Source: Betaproteobacteria bacterium Ga0077540
GTDB lineage: Bacteria > Pseudomonadota > Gammaproteobacteria > Burkholderiales > Methylophilaceae
Direction: 5' to 3'
DNA length: 64,000 nt
NCBI GenBank assembly: GCA_001464125.1
Contig: LNEP01000001.1
Span: forward strand, 248,001 to 312,000
Under the pieces are notes generated by a model. It searched no databases and was not told where the DNA came from. It saw nothing but the letters and a program-made list of their open reading frames with translations. The number at the start of each line of letters is the position of its first letter. Within the stretch, counting starts at the first letter, position 1. Both the position numbers and the translations under genes were made by a program. Shown here in pieces: positions 1 to 9,288 of this stretch.

Positions 1-740
1 TTTGACTCATAAATGCTATAAATAAAGCCATATCTTGAATTGTCACGTTCTAATCTATGCGGATGTTTTTGTAGAAGAGGCAAAATAGTGGATGTATAAG
101 CAATAGGACCAGTCAAATTTAATGTACCCCATTGGCCAGTGTCGTGTATAAACGGATTATATTTTTCTATGTTATTGCAAACATTTTCTATCACGGCTTT
201 CAGGAATGGATGTCCCTCTGCGGCGGCTATATACCATTGCTGAAATTCACCATGAACATGATCCACTCCATTTTGGTGGCCTAAATTTTCATGTATTTGC
301 CCTGGCTCGTTTTGCCAATGGGATAGTAAATAGCGGTCTGATGGTAGCAAAACCTCATCTAAAGGGTTTTGCAGGCTACTTTTAATATCTAGATATAAAC
401 CACCCTCGTTATAGATCAGAATATATCTAAAAAAATCAGCTTTTGCAGCTCCGTAAGTAGGATTAATTTTATTATAAATCTTCAGTAATTGAGGGTAATG
501 CTTTGCAATATATGCCTCGATATCATTATCATCGTATAGCCTATATTCCCAATCTGGATTTAATGATTTTAAATAGTTAACATTTTGTTGAATCTCGACG
601 GGTAAATTTCTGTGATAATAAGTTTGATGAATGACTTTTGGAATGTGGTTGCCCATGGCTTTCGCGGAAATATAACCATAATCTCCACCTTGGTTTAGAC
701 TGCCCCTAAGTTTCAAAGCTAAGTTGGCCAAAAAATTCAT
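1..740 (-). CDS. GT32-like glycosyltransferase, truncated at the window edge
   Basis: The reading frame opens at the ATG at 738-740 and stays open to position 1, giving about 246 residues without a stop; the C-terminus lies outside. Residues near 30 read IPKVIHQTY, followed by LNPDWEYRLYDDND and later AAKADFFRYILIYNEGGLYLDIKSS. That set is typical of the sugar-binding DXD family (Gly_transf_sug, OCH1/capsule type), which transfers sugar from a nucleotide-sugar donor. The DXD position reads DIK here, as in a number of relatives, so metal binding may differ. No signal peptide is visible. Substrate unknown; surface polysaccharide synthesis is an inference. The start sits just downstream of a long inverted repeat. 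Confidence 0.8.
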   Translation of the reverse strand, partial: MNFLANLALKLRGSLNQGGDYGYISAKAMGNHIPKVIHQTYYHRNLPVEIQQNVNYLKSLNPDWEYRLYDDNDIEAYIAKHYPQLLKIYNKINPTYGAAKADFFRYILIYNEGGLYLDIKSSLQNPLDEVLLPSDRYLLSHWQNEPGQIHENLGHQNGVDHVHGEFQQWYIAAAEGHPFLKAVIENVCNNIEKYNPFIHDTGQWGTLNLTGPIAYTSTILPLLQKHPHRLERDNSRYGFIYSIYES

Positions 741-750
741 AATGCTTTAT

Positions 751-791
751 ACATTTAAACGATGAATTCAATATTAACATCGTTTAAATGT
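751..791. repeat. Perfect 14-bp inverted repeat in the glycosyltransferase leader
   Basis: Arms at 751-764 and 778-791 are exact reverse complements (ACATTTAAACGATG on the plus strand), separated by 13 AT-rich bases. The repeat ends 10 bases before the start codon of the minus-strand glycosyltransferase gene. No T tract follows on either strand, so it is more likely an operator or leader hairpin than a terminator. Confidence 0.6.
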
Positions 792-839
792 TACAAACGT
801 AGTAATCACTTTAAAAATATATCAGATATTCACCTCATC

Positions 840-869
840 AAAAAAACGGCAGCCAGAATCAACGCTGCC
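840..869 (-). terminator. Rho-independent terminator of acs
   Basis: On the minus strand, 20 bases past the acs stop, GGCAGC and GCTGCC (plus-strand 864-869 and 848-853) form a 6-bp stem followed by a run of seven T (plus-strand A tract 840-846). Confidence 0.75.
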
Positions 870-889
870 ATCACCAGTAAACCTTCCAA

Positions 890-2866
890 TTATTTCACCA
901 CTTCTTTAAGTTGGTCCAAAATGGCTGGGTTGTCCAATGTGGAAATATCCGAAGTGATTTCTTCGCCTTTCGCAAGGCTACGCAACAGTCTGCGCATGAT
1001 TTTGCCAGAACGCGTTTTTGGTAAATTATCCCCAAAGCGGATTTCATCGGGTTTGGCAATTGGGCCAATTTCTTTACCCACCCATTCGCGTAGTTCAGAG
1101 ACTATTTTCTTGGCATCATCGCCTTGTGGACGCGAACCTTTGAGCACCACATAAGCCACCACAGACTCACCCTTGATATCGTGCGGTTTACCCACCACAG
1201 CAGCCTCGGCAACTAAATGGTTTGCCACCAATGCAGATTCAATTTCCATGGTGCCAAGGCGGTGACCAGACACGTTGAGCACATCATCAATGCGACCCAT
1301 GATAGTAAAATTGCCGGTTTTGGCATCTCGTATTGCACCGTCACCTGCCAGATAAGTTTTACCACCCAAATCGGCAGGGTAGTAGCTGGCTATGAATCGC
1401 TCAGGGTCGTTATAGATGGTGCGTATCATGGATGGCCAAGGTTTTTTAATCACTAACAAGCCACCGGTGCCCCATGGTACATCTTTGCCAGTTTCATCCA
1501 CCACATCAATGTCAATACCGGGGAAGGGGAGTGTGCAAGAACCAGGTACCAACGCTGTAGCGCCGGGCAAAGGCGTAATCACATGCCCGCCGGTTTCGGT
1601 TTGCCAGAAGGTATCCACAATTGGGCAACGGCTACTGCCTACTTGCTCGTAGTACCACATCCATGCTTCTGGGTTAATGGGTTCGCCTACCGTACCTAAC
1701 AAGCGCAAGCTGGATAAATTGTAGTGGCTTGGATGGGTGCTAGGATCGGTTTCTCCTGCTTTGATGAGGGAGCGAATCGCTGTCGGCGCGGTGTAGAAAA
1801 TTGAAACTTTATGTTTCTCTATCATTTGCCAGAAGCGGCCAGCGTTAGGGTAGGTGGGGATGCCTTCAAACACAATTTGCGTAGCACCCATGGCGAGTGG
1901 GCCGTAGGCTACATAACTATGGCCAGTAATCCAACCCACATCGGCAGTACACCAATAGATATCATCTGGTTTTACGTCGAAGGTCCAGCGCATGGTGTTC
2001 ATGGCGTGCAGTAAGTAGCCAGCTGAGGAATGTTGTACGCCTTTTGGCTTGCCAGTGGAGCCAGAGGTGTAGAGCAGAAATAGTGGATGCTCTGCATTTA
2101 CCATCACAGGGGGGCATTCGTCTGCCTGACCAGCTATTAGATCGCTCCACCAAATATTGTTGCTTGCCCATTGAATCTCTTGGCCCGTTTTTTTGAGCAC
2201 CACTACTGATTGAATGCTCTCGCAACCGCCCATGGCAATACCTTCGTCTACCGCCTGTTTAAGTGGGAGTGTTTTACCACCACGGAACTGCCCGTCTGAG
2301 GTAATGACAGCCACTGCACCTGCATCAATAATGCGTTCATTCAAACTTTTAGCAGAAAATCCACCAAAGACAACAGAGTGAATGAGGCCTATGCGAGCAC
2401 AAGCCTGCATGGCCACCACGGCTTCAATACCCATGGGTAAATAGATAATGACGCGGTCGCCAAGCTTTAAGTTGAGTTTTTTGAGGCCGTTCGCAAACTG
2501 GCACACCTGATGATAGAGCTCTTTGTAGGTTACGGTTTTGACATCGCCATTATCACCTTCAAAAATAATGGCAGTTTTATTAGGAATGGTGTTGAGATGT
2601 TTATCTAAACAGTTGGCTGAGACATTGAGTTCGCCGTCTTCAAACCATTTGTAAAAAGGGGCATTTTCTTGATTGAGTGTTTTGGTAAAGGGCTTGTGCC
2701 AAACTAATAATTCACGCGCTAACTTTGCCCAGAAACCTTCATAATCGTTTTTTGCTTCAGTGCATAATTGCTGATACGCTTGCATGCCAGAAACGGCTGC
2801 CTTGCTAACCGTTTCTGCACTAGGCGCAAAAACTCGGTTTTCATGAAGTACGGATTCAATTGACAT
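890..2866 (-). CDS. acs: Acetyl-CoA synthetase (AMP-forming)
   Basis: This 658-residue protein has the usual length of Acs, which activates acetate with ATP to acetyl-AMP and then acetyl-CoA in the cytoplasm. An N-terminal ACAS_N domain is followed by the AMP-binding signature [12 protein letters not shown] at about residues 265-276, the WWSD and [11 protein letters not shown] stretches typical of Acs, and the C-terminal lid motif [11 protein letters not shown]. Its lysine (about 622) is the residue acetylated by Pat-type enzymes in other bacteria. GGGGAG lies 5 bases before the ATG. It is monocistronic, divergent from glnE and ends at a clear terminator. In a C1-using relative it would serve acetate assimilation or recycling (inference). 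Confidence 0.97.
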   Translation of the reverse strand: MSIESVLHENRVFAPSAETVSKAAVSGMQAYQQLCTEAKNDYEGFWAKLARELLVWHKPFTKTLNQENAPFYKWFEDGELNVSANCLDKHLNTIPNKTAIIFEGDNGDVKTVTYKELYHQVCQFANGLKKLNLKLGDRVIIYLPMGIEAVVAMQACARIGLIHSVVFGGFSAKSLNERIIDAGAVAVITSDGQFRGGKTLPLKQAVDEGIAMGGCESIQSVVVLKKTGQEIQWASNNIWWSDLIAGQADECPPVMVNAEHPLFLLYTSGSTGKPKGVQHSSAGYLLHAMNTMRWTFDVKPDDIYWCTADVGWITGHSYVAYGPLAMGATQIVFEGIPTYPNAGRFWQMIEKHKVSIFYTAPTAIRSLIKAGETDPSTHPSHYNLSSLRLLGTVGEPINPEAWMWYYEQVGSSRCPIVDTFWQTETGGHVITPLPGATALVPGSCTLPFPGIDIDVVDETGKDVPWGTGGLLVIKKPWPSMIRTIYNDPERFIASYYPADLGGKTYLAGDGAIRDAKTGNFTIMGRIDDVLNVSGHRLGTMEIESALVANHLVAEAAVVGKPHDIKGESVVAYVVLKGSRPQGDDAKKIVSELREWVGKEIGPIAKPDEIRFGDNLPKTRSGKIMRRLLRSLAKGEEITSDISTLDNPAILDQLKEVVK

Positions 2867-2893
2867 ACAGCTCCCCTAATATTCTGCAACACA

Positions 2894-2921
2894 CATATAA
2901 TTTAAGTTATAAATGACCCAA
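2894..2921 (-). promoter_or_regulatory. Possible sigma-70 promoter of acs
   Basis: On the minus strand TTGGGT (2921-2916) and TATATG (2899-2894) are 16 bases apart, in the 84-bp gap between divergent acs and glnE. The match to consensus is partial. Confidence 0.3.
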
Positions 2922-2950
2922 TACTACTGCCATAAAAGATACATCAACTT

Positions 2951-5665
2951 ATGCTAACACTGGACATGATTCTATCAGAAAACCGCTCTGCGTCTAGGGA
3001 TGAGGCACATTTGCTCCATGCTGTGAAGTGCAGCTCATTTGTGACCAGATTGTTGTCAAAAGATGCGCAATTAATCTCTGATTTGCTAAATAATCTACAT
3101 CAAGCGTATCAAACAGAGGACATGCAAACCACCTTAACAGCGCAAAATATTTTTGATGAACAGTCATTAAAACAGCAATTAAGATGGTTGCGGCAACAAG
3201 TGTTACTCAGAATAATTGTGCGAGATTTAAACGGGTTGGCCAATTTCCATGAGGTAGCGCAGACTACTTCTGCGTTAGCAGAAGTGACATTGCAGCAGGC
3301 CATTTCTTTTCATACTACTGAACTCAGTAAACAATATGGCATGCCCAGAGGCCAGGATGGAGAGGTGCAATCACTCATTGTTGTTGGCATGGGTAAGCTT
3401 GGTGGGGCAGAGCTGAATGTATCTTCCGATATTGATCTGATTTTTGCTTACGAGCAAGAAGGTGAGACCGATGGTGGGCAGGTCATCAGCAATCAAGAGT
3501 TTTTCACCAAGCTGGGTAAAAAGGTGATTGCTGCGCTAGATGACATCACAGAAGATGGTTTTGTGTTTCGTGTCGATATGCGTTTGCGGCCTTTTGGCTC
3601 TGAAGGGGCGTTGGTGAGTTGTTTGGACGCGCTGGAAGACTACTATCAAAATTATGGACGTGAGTGGGAACGTTACGCTTGGATCAAAGGGCGCGTGGTT
3701 GCTGGACCATCGCAGGCACTCAGCAATGTGCTTAAACCTTTTGTATTTAGAAAATATCTGGATTTTAATGCCTATGCGTCCATGCGTGATTTAAAGGTAC
3801 AAATTCAGCGTGATGTGATGCAACGCGGGCTTGAAGACAATATCAAATTAGGGCGTGGCGGTATTCGTGAGGTGGAGTTTGTTGCGCAAGTATTTCAACT
3901 GATACGCGGTGGTCAAGATACCGAGTTGCAAGTGAAACCAACCTTGCAGGTGCTAGAACTCTTGGCACAAAAACGTATGTTGCCACCAGAGGCAGTCGCG
4001 CAGCTCACCGAAGGCTATATTTATCTGCGTAATGTTGAGCATCGTTTAATGTACATTGATGATCAGCAGACGCAAGATTTACCCAAATCTGAAGAATCTA
4101 GACAGCGCTTAATCATGATGATGGGGTTAGAAAGCTGGGGCGAATTTTTAGCGCAATTGAACCATCATCGCGCCATTATTCAGGCCCATTTCGATGCCAC
4201 ATTTAGCGATGCTGGGCATCAAGCACTAGAGCAAGAAACGGCTATTTGGCAGGGCACGATTGAAAAATTAGCAGCCCTCGATTACCTGACAGGGCTTGGG
4301 TATCAAGATGCGGCTGAGACCTATCAACGTTTACAAGCGCTTCATGGTAGCAGCCGATACAAACAATTACCTGAGCAGAGTAAGTTTCGCTTTGATAAAT
4401 TGATGCCAATGGTGATTCAGCAATCGGCAGAGACGCAAAGCCCAGATGTGGCACTACTGAGAAGCATCATTCTGTTAGAAAGTATTTGTCGTAGAGCAAG
4501 CTATTTAGCATTGCTGGCGGAGTTTCCAGAGTCATTGCAATTGGTCATCAAACTCTGTGGTGCAAGCCCATGGTTGGCACAATATCTCACCGCACACCCC
4601 ATTTTATTGGACGAGTTGCTAGACACCCAAACACTGTACGATGCACCGGACTTTACAGCCATGCAGGCAGAACTCACCAAAAAAATGCAAGCACTGGAAG
4701 GCGATACCGAAGCGCAAATGGATACCATGCGCCATTTTAAAAACGCGGCAGTGTTGCGTTTTGCGGCACAGGATATTGGTGGACTGCTAGCGTTAGAGAC
4801 GCTCTCAGATTATTTAAGTGCACTGGCGGAGCTGATTTTGCAAGTAAGTTTGCAGGTGATTTGGCCCACGCTTAAATTTAAACACCAAGAAACGCCGCAG
4901 TTTGCCATCATTGGTTATGGCAAATTAGGGGGTAAAGAGCTGGGCTATGTGTCTGATTTAGATATTATTTTTCTATATGAAGACGCACATCCGGATGCCT
5001 CGGATAACTACGCGCGTTTTGCGCAACGCATCAATAATTGGTTTAACAGTTTGACCAATGCAGGCTTGTTGTATGAGACAGATTTACAGCTCCGGCCTGA
5101 TGGCAACAGTGGCTTGCTGGTGAGCAGTGTGGATGCGTTTGAAGAATATCAACTACGTAAAGCTTGGGTGTGGGAGCATCAAGCCATCTCGCGCGCTCGA
5201 TTTGTGGCGGGAGATGTGCAAGTAGGGCTGCGCTTTTCAGGTATCCGCGACAAGGTGTTGATGCAAGTACGCGACCCACAAACCTTAATGCAAGAAGTGA
5301 CACAAATGCGCGAAAAAATGCGCGCTAGTCACCCACCCAAGCCAGAGCTGTTTGATGTAAAACATGACAAAGGCGGCATTATTGACGTGGAGTTTATGGT
5401 GCAATATCTGGTCTTGCTGCATGCACATGCGCATCCGCAATTGCTAGGCAATATTGGCAATATTGGTTTACTGCATCTGCTCGCTGAGCTTGGTATGGTG
5501 GATGCAATGTTGGCAGAAGATGTGGCCTCAGCGTATCGCACCTACCGCAAAATTATCCATAGCGAAAAGCTCCAAGCCAAAGACGCCAGAGTGCCTTTGA
5601 TTGAAATTCAGCCACATCAAACCGCTGTGGTCACCTTATGGCAACAATTGTTTAGTGGCGCTTAA
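2951..5665 (+). CDS. glnE: Bifunctional glutamine synthetase adenylyltransferase / adenylyl-removing enzyme
   Basis: The 904-residue protein has the two-headed GlnE layout. The nucleotidyltransferase motif GMGKLGGAELN with SSDIDLIF sits at about residues 146-165 (adenylyl-removing half), and GYGKLGGKELG with SDLDIIF at about 655-675 (adenylylating half). Each half keeps the paired aspartates that bind metal, and each is followed by a helical GlnD/PII-uridylyltransferase-like domain. By family knowledge it switches glutamine synthetase off and on in response to PII. It is slightly shorter than the E. coli enzyme (946) at the N-terminus. No strong ribosome-binding site precedes the ATG at 2951, so the exact start is less sure. 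Its stop overlaps the stop of dhaK on the other strand by four bases. Confidence 0.95.
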   Translation: MLTLDMILSENRSASRDEAHLLHAVKCSSFVTRLLSKDAQLISDLLNNLHQAYQTEDMQTTLTAQNIFDEQSLKQQLRWLRQQVLLRIIVRDLNGLANFHEVAQTTSALAEVTLQQAISFHTTELSKQYGMPRGQDGEVQSLIVVGMGKLGGAELNVSSDIDLIFAYEQEGETDGGQVISNQEFFTKLGKKVIAALDDITEDGFVFRVDMRLRPFGSEGALVSCLDALEDYYQNYGREWERYAWIKGRVVAGPSQALSNVLKPFVFRKYLDFNAYASMRDLKVQIQRDVMQRGLEDNIKLGRGGIREVEFVAQVFQLIRGGQDTELQVKPTLQVLELLAQKRMLPPEAVAQLTEGYIYLRNVEHRLMYIDDQQTQDLPKSEESRQRLIMMMGLESWGEFLAQLNHHRAIIQAHFDATFSDAGHQALEQETAIWQGTIEKLAALDYLTGLGYQDAAETYQRLQALHGSSRYKQLPEQSKFRFDKLMPMVIQQSAETQSPDVALLRSIILLESICRRASYLALLAEFPESLQLVIKLCGASPWLAQYLTAHPILLDELLDTQTLYDAPDFTAMQAELTKKMQALEGDTEAQMDTMRHFKNAAVLRFAAQDIGGLLALETLSDYLSALAELILQVSLQVIWPTLKFKHQETPQFAIIGYGKLGGKELGYVSDLDIIFLYEDAHPDASDNYARFAQRINNWFNSLTNAGLLYETDLQLRPDGNSGLLVSSVDAFEEYQLRKAWVWEHQAISRARFVAGDVQVGLRFSGIRDKVLMQVRDPQTLMQEVTQMREKMRASHPPKPELFDVKHDKGGIIDVEFMVQYLVLLHAHAHPQLLGNIGNIGLLHLLAELGMVDAMLAEDVASAYRTYRKIIHSEKLQAKDARVPLIEIQPHQTAVVTLWQQLFSGA

Positions 5666-6660
5666 CGTCCCCAACGTAAAGCTGGAGTGTGCACTGGGCT
5701 ATCCCAATGCTGTTTGATTTCATCATCTAGCAAGCATACCGTGATAGATGCACCAGCCATATCCAAAGCGGTGGTGTAGTTGCCCACCAGTGAGCGTGTA
5801 ATGCAGATGCCTTGAGCAGCCAGCAGTTTCGCGGCGCTGTGGTAAATCAAATAGAGCTCCATTAACGGCGTTGCGCCAAAACCGTTCACTAGAAGCAGGG
5901 CTTCTTGATTGGTGGCTAAGTTTTTGGCTTTAAAATCTGTAACAATTGCCTGCACGCAATCATTCACAATCGCGTCAGCCTCACGCATTTGCTCACGTTT
6001 GCGGCCCGGCTCACCATGAATGCCCACACCCATTTCTAATTCGGTTTCTGCAATATCAAACGTGGCACGTCCGGCAGCAGGCACAGTGCAGCTAGTCAGC
6101 GCAACCCCAATGCTAGAGGTACGAAGATTTACTTTATTGCCCAAGGCTTTGCAGGACGCTAAATCTGCGCCGGTTTCGGCAAGGCTACCCACGCATTTTT
6201 CTACAATGACTGTGCCTGCCACACCACGACGCCCCGTGGTATAAGTGCTATTGACGACAGCGCAATCATCACTGGTCAACACAGTGGCGTGTTCAAACGG
6301 CAGCATTTCTGATGCCATTTCAAAATTCATCACGTCTCCCGCATAGTTTTTCACAATAAACAACACGCCTTTGTCTGCGTGTACTGATTCTGCAGCTGCT
6401 AACATTTGGTCTGGGGTGGGGGAGGTAAACACTTGGCCAGGGCAGGCTGCATCTAACATACCGTAACCGATATAACCTGCATGCAGTGGCTCGTGACCTG
6501 AGCCACCACCAGAAATAATGGCGACTTTATTTTGTGCTTTTTGCGCACGCGTTAAGTAGTTAGGGTCTAACTGAAAGGTCACTAAATCACGGTGCGCACT
6601 CGCAAAACCAGACAAGCTCTCAGTAAGTATGTTATCGACTTTGTTGATGAATTTTTTCAC
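5662..6660 (-). CDS. dhaK: Dihydroxyacetone kinase, substrate-binding subunit DhaK
   Basis: This 332-residue protein binds dihydroxyacetone covalently through a histidine. GGGSGHEPLHAGY at 51-63 supplies His56, NYAGD supplies Asp109, and GIHGEPG supplies His215, the counterpart of E. coli His218. All catalytic positions are therefore kept. Its ATG overlaps the dhaL stop in an ATGA, so the two are translationally coupled. No dhaM (EIIA-HPr-EI-like) gene is next to it. The phosphate donor could be ATP carried by DhaL, as in ATP-type Dak enzymes, or a DhaM encoded elsewhere. Related two-subunit kinases act on erythrulose, so the sugar is not certain. Confidence 0.92.
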   Translation of the reverse strand: MKKFINKVDNILTESLSGFASAHRDLVTFQLDPNYLTRAQKAQNKVAIISGGGSGHEPLHAGYIGYGMLDAACPGQVFTSPTPDQMLAAAESVHADKGVLFIVKNYAGDVMNFEMASEMLPFEHATVLTSDDCAVVNSTYTTGRRGVAGTVIVEKCVGSLAETGADLASCKALGNKVNLRTSSIGVALTSCTVPAAGRATFDIAETELEMGVGIHGEPGRKREQMREADAIVNDCVQAIVTDFKAKNLATNQEALLLVNGFGATPLMELYLIYHSAAKLLAAQGICITRSLVGNYTTALDMAGASITVCLLDDEIKQHWDSPVHTPALRWGR

Positions 6661-7298
6661 TCATGAGCCCCTTTAATCACTAAATCACACACTGTATGAA
6701 TCATCACTTGGCAGCTTTTTGCGCCGGCATCTAGGTGTCCAATCGCACGCTCTCCCAAGCCCGCTGCACGGCCTTTGGTAGCAATAAGATTGCGGGTGGA
6801 TTCTAACCCTTGATATGCTGTTTGTTTGAGCGCTTGTGCAATCGCTATACTGGATTTACCCTCTGCGGCCAGCGTGGTAAATTGGGTTGAAACTGGCACT
6901 AGTACATCTAACATGGTTTTTTCACCTACTTGCGCTTTGCCACGCTGCATAATAGCTTGCACGCCAGCTGCAAATGCAGCGGCAACTTCTAATGGCGTGT
7001 CAGCAACATTTTGCTTGGTCACTTTGGCCATGCTCATAAAAAAACTGGCAAACAACGGCCCAGATGCGCCGCCGATGGTGCTTAAAAGCTTCATGCCGAT
7101 TTTATTCAATACGTCATCTTCGGGCAGCGCCAATAGCTCGTTATACATGCCTGCAATCACTTCAGAGCCACGCTTCATGTTGATGTAATGATCGCCATCG
7201 CCAATGGCACGGTCCAAAGATTCTATCTCGGCCTCATGCGCCACAATAGCAGCGTGAATAGCTAGGCTAGCGCTTAAAATAAAGGAAGTTTTCATCAT
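6657..7298 (-). CDS. dhaL: Dihydroxyacetone kinase, nucleotide-binding subunit DhaL
   Basis: The 213-residue DhaL protein holds the ADP/ATP-Mg site that phosphorylates the DhaK-bound ketose. LDRAIGDGDH at about 28-37 carries the three Mg-binding aspartates (29, 34, 36), and GGASGPLFASFF near residue 75 is the nucleotide-binding loop. It is first in the operon and overlaps dhaK by four bases. Two ATG codons are adjacent at 7293-7298 and no good ribosome-binding site is visible, so either could start the protein. No regulator (DhaR/DhaS/DhaQ) or glycerol dehydrogenase gene is nearby, which makes a role tied to central C1/C3 sugar metabolism possible but unproven. Confidence 0.92.
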   Translation of the reverse strand: MMKTSFILSASLAIHAAIVAHEAEIESLDRAIGDGDHYINMKRGSEVIAGMYNELLALPEDDVLNKIGMKLLSTIGGASGPLFASFFMSMAKVTKQNVADTPLEVAAAFAAGVQAIMQRGKAQVGEKTMLDVLVPVSTQFTTLAAEGKSSIAIAQALKQTAYQGLESTRNLIATKGRAAGLGERAIGHLDAGAKSCQVMIHTVCDLVIKGAHE

Positions 7299-7363
7299 TT
7301 GGGTGTGTCAATCAGGTTGCTAAAATCGGTTTTTTATAAACTTTATTTTAGTGTCACTGGATA

Positions 7364-7789
7364 TCAATCTCGGCAAAAACCTTCGCCAGATTGTATGGTT
7401 AAACAGTTAGATTTTTCACTGAGCCATTTCATGCCGGTACCTAGGCCATCAGTTGCTTGAATCTGTCTTTCTTTACCATCGCGCATAAACACAATGCGAT
7501 TATTCACAGAATTACCTGAATAAGTTTTAGTGCTATCCAAGTTGGTAATCGCAATCCTGTACCGCCCCTCTGCGCCAGAAATTTTAAGCATGGTACCTTC
7601 AGGGCCTTTCCATTCACCAATCCAAGTATCGGTGAGGCTTAGAAAAACGGTGTTACTGACAGCTCGCTGTGGCTTCACTTCAGGTTCTGGTGGGGGTATG
7701 GTTTTCTCTTGATTACAGGCTGAAACAAGGAGACTCAATAGTAGTATCGAAGCTCCATAAAAATTCCACTGTTGCATACGCTGTTTCAT
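7364..7789 (-). CDS. Hypothetical lipoprotein
   Basis: The 141-residue product begins with a basic stretch and a hydrophobic segment ending LLVSAC, a lipobox with the cysteine at about residue 25, so it should be lipid-anchored in the envelope. The mature part contains TWIGEWKGPEGTMLKISG, resembling small beta-rich proteins that begin with a W-x-G-x-W pattern. A pair of cysteines lies near the C-terminus (SNCLTIQSGEGFC) and may form a disulfide. I do not recognise a characterised family. AGGAGG lies about 6 bases before the ATG at 7789. Confidence 0.75.
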   Translation of the reverse strand: MKQRMQQWNFYGASILLLSLLVSACNQEKTIPPPEPEVKPQRAVSNTVFLSLTDTWIGEWKGPEGTMLKISGAEGRYRIAITNLDSTKTYSGNSVNNRIVFMRDGKERQIQATDGLGTGMKWLSEKSNCLTIQSGEGFCRD

Positions 7790-7845
7790 CCAAACCTCCT
7801 CAACTATTTTGTGTGTTATCTGCGTAACTCTTTTTGGTGATTATG

Positions 7846-8109
7846 CTACAGCTTTTTAGGCTTGGGGTAAGCGTATTCTGCATTTGCATCAATGTTAACC
7901 TCTGCGCGCTCATAGTCATCTATCAAGGCTAAAGCAGCGACCATGTCATCGTCATTCACGATGACTTTTGCAAACCCCATCGGTGATAAATCACCAATCG
8001 CACCTTGCAAGTAATGCCCACTAACAAAACTCAGGATGCCACAAGCGTTAAGCATGCCCGCAACAATATGCGCATCCATGATGGTGTTGGCATGATAAGC
8101 AATTTTCAT
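7846..8109 (-). CDS. DUF2007 small protein
   Basis: This 87-residue protein matches the DUF2007 pattern (putative prokaryotic signal-transducing protein). N-terminal MKIAYHANTIMDAHIVAGML is followed by a turn reading GHYLQGAIGDL, then AKVIVNDDDMVAALALIDDYE. Members have a ferredoxin-like fold related to PII and often sit alone, with no assigned function. There is no signal peptide or membrane segment. A short inverted repeat (ACTAAT/ATTAGT, 8113-8130) lies just upstream. Confidence 0.8.
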   Translation of the reverse strand: MKIAYHANTIMDAHIVAGMLNACGILSFVSGHYLQGAIGDLSPMGFAKVIVNDDDMVAALALIDDYERAEVNIDANAEYAYPKPKKL

Positions 8110-8176
8110 ATCACTAATATGAGCATTAGTTTAAAGTAAAAGCATACAACAATGCAGTGTGGACAGGGCAGTGGCA

Positions 8177-8563
8177 TTAATCGCCTTGCACAAAATAGTA
8201 CATACGCCAGCCAAAGTTGCTTTGTTTAAACCCGGCACGGTAACCAAGGACTGCATTACCTGGGCATTCCACAGTATTGTCAGTGTTGATAACGCATGCT
8301 TGACTAGTTACTTGGATTAACTGCTTTAACGCGTCTGGTTTGGTTTTCCATTCAGTAATCGCTTGGGTTGCGCTCGCATCACCACCAAAGCTCCAAGTAA
8401 AGTCAGCCGTCATTAATAATTGAAGTGCTTCAAAATCCTTTTGTTGTGCTGCAGAATTAACTTGAGAAATTGTCAAAGCAGCTTCCGTGGGTATGTTGCA
8501 AGTATCCGCAAAGCTAATGGTTGCAAATGCCATTAAGAAAATTTTTAAACAAAATTTAGCCAT
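8177..8563 (-). CDS. Hypothetical secreted protein, possibly NTF2-like
   Basis: The 128-residue product has a signal peptide (MAKFCLKIFLMAFATISFADT, cleavage near FADT). The mature part reads DFEALQLLMTADFTWSFGGDASATQAI and ends YRAGFKQSNFGWRMYYFVQGD. That pattern of helix, FxWSFGGD and a C-terminal strand pair recalls small NTF2/SnoaL-like periplasmic proteins, but I cannot name a family. Two cysteines in the mature domain (VINTDNTVEC, SQAC) could form a disulfide. It is one of a row of small same-strand genes with no obvious shared pathway. Confidence 0.7.
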   Translation of the reverse strand: MAKFCLKIFLMAFATISFADTCNIPTEAALTISQVNSAAQQKDFEALQLLMTADFTWSFGGDASATQAITEWKTKPDALKQLIQVTSQACVINTDNTVECPGNAVLGYRAGFKQSNFGWRMYYFVQGD

Positions 8564-8604
8564 CGCAAATATTAATCATGAACTCATATCTTGATTTTTC
8601 CAAC

Positions 8605-9270
8605 TCAACTTTTATTCTTATTTGGTCTATTCAACACATAAGAGCTCACTGTAAGGTAAAGCACAAGGCCATTCAATAGATGCCAAAGCGAATGAGTGCC
8701 AATGCTTAAACTTTCACAAACATTAAAATCAATCGAGCGAAAAACAAGTGAGATTGTGAGCAGTGAACTTGCGACTAATAGACCCCATGCAGAATGTTTT
8801 TTTGAATTAAGATGGTAATAACCAATACCCCATAAGAAAAGAAGCGTTGGCACATACACGATAGAGCCATTAAGCGAAGGTATTGGAACTAAGCCCACGT
8901 TAAGGTGCATCCATAAAAATAACAATAAAATGATGGTGACAACTACATGCGAAAGCTTGGAAATATTGCGTAAATAAAAGTATAGAAAAGTACCCTGATA
9001 AAGAGAAATTGGAATAACGTCTGCATACATGCTCCAACGAACCGCAAGAGTGTGAAAAAGGAAGCTTCCAAGACCAATCATCGCAATCAAAGCGGCTAAT
9101 AGTTTAACTTCACAGGCGACTTTATCCGTTTTACCTTGGGCAAGATACCAAGCAAACCAGGCAGCGATAATGAAACTGATATTTGAGATTGCATTTAAAG
9201 GTTCATCCCAAAAAGCTGAGCCAATCCGCTCACAATAAATATCAATTGGATCAAATAGCGATTTATGCAT
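8605..9270 (-). CDS. Ceramidase-family (CREST) integral membrane protein
   Basis: The 221-residue protein has about seven membrane segments. It starts with IDIYCERIGSAFWDEPLNAISNISF, then GLGSFLFHTLAVRWSMYADVIPI, and near the end HSLWHLLNG. These fit the alkaline ceramidase/PAQR (CREST) superfamily, in which conserved serine, aspartate and three histidines (here the FLFH, ADVIP and HSLWH stretches) bind zinc and cleave an amide. The bacterial members have no settled substrate. Methylophilaceae are not known to me as sphingolipid producers, so the true substrate is open. It is downstream of the integron cassettes on the same strand, but no attC is visible at either end. Confidence 0.75.
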   Translation of the reverse strand: MHKSLFDPIDIYCERIGSAFWDEPLNAISNISFIIAAWFAWYLAQGKTDKVACEVKLLAALIAMIGLGSFLFHTLAVRWSMYADVIPISLYQGTFLYFYLRNISKLSHVVVTIILLLFLWMHLNVGLVPIPSLNGSIVYVPTLLFLWGIGYYHLNSKKHSAWGLLVASSLLTISLVFRSIDFNVCESLSIGTHSLWHLLNGLVLYLTVSSYVLNRPNKNKS

Positions 9271-9288
9271 AAAAAATTATCTACTTAA

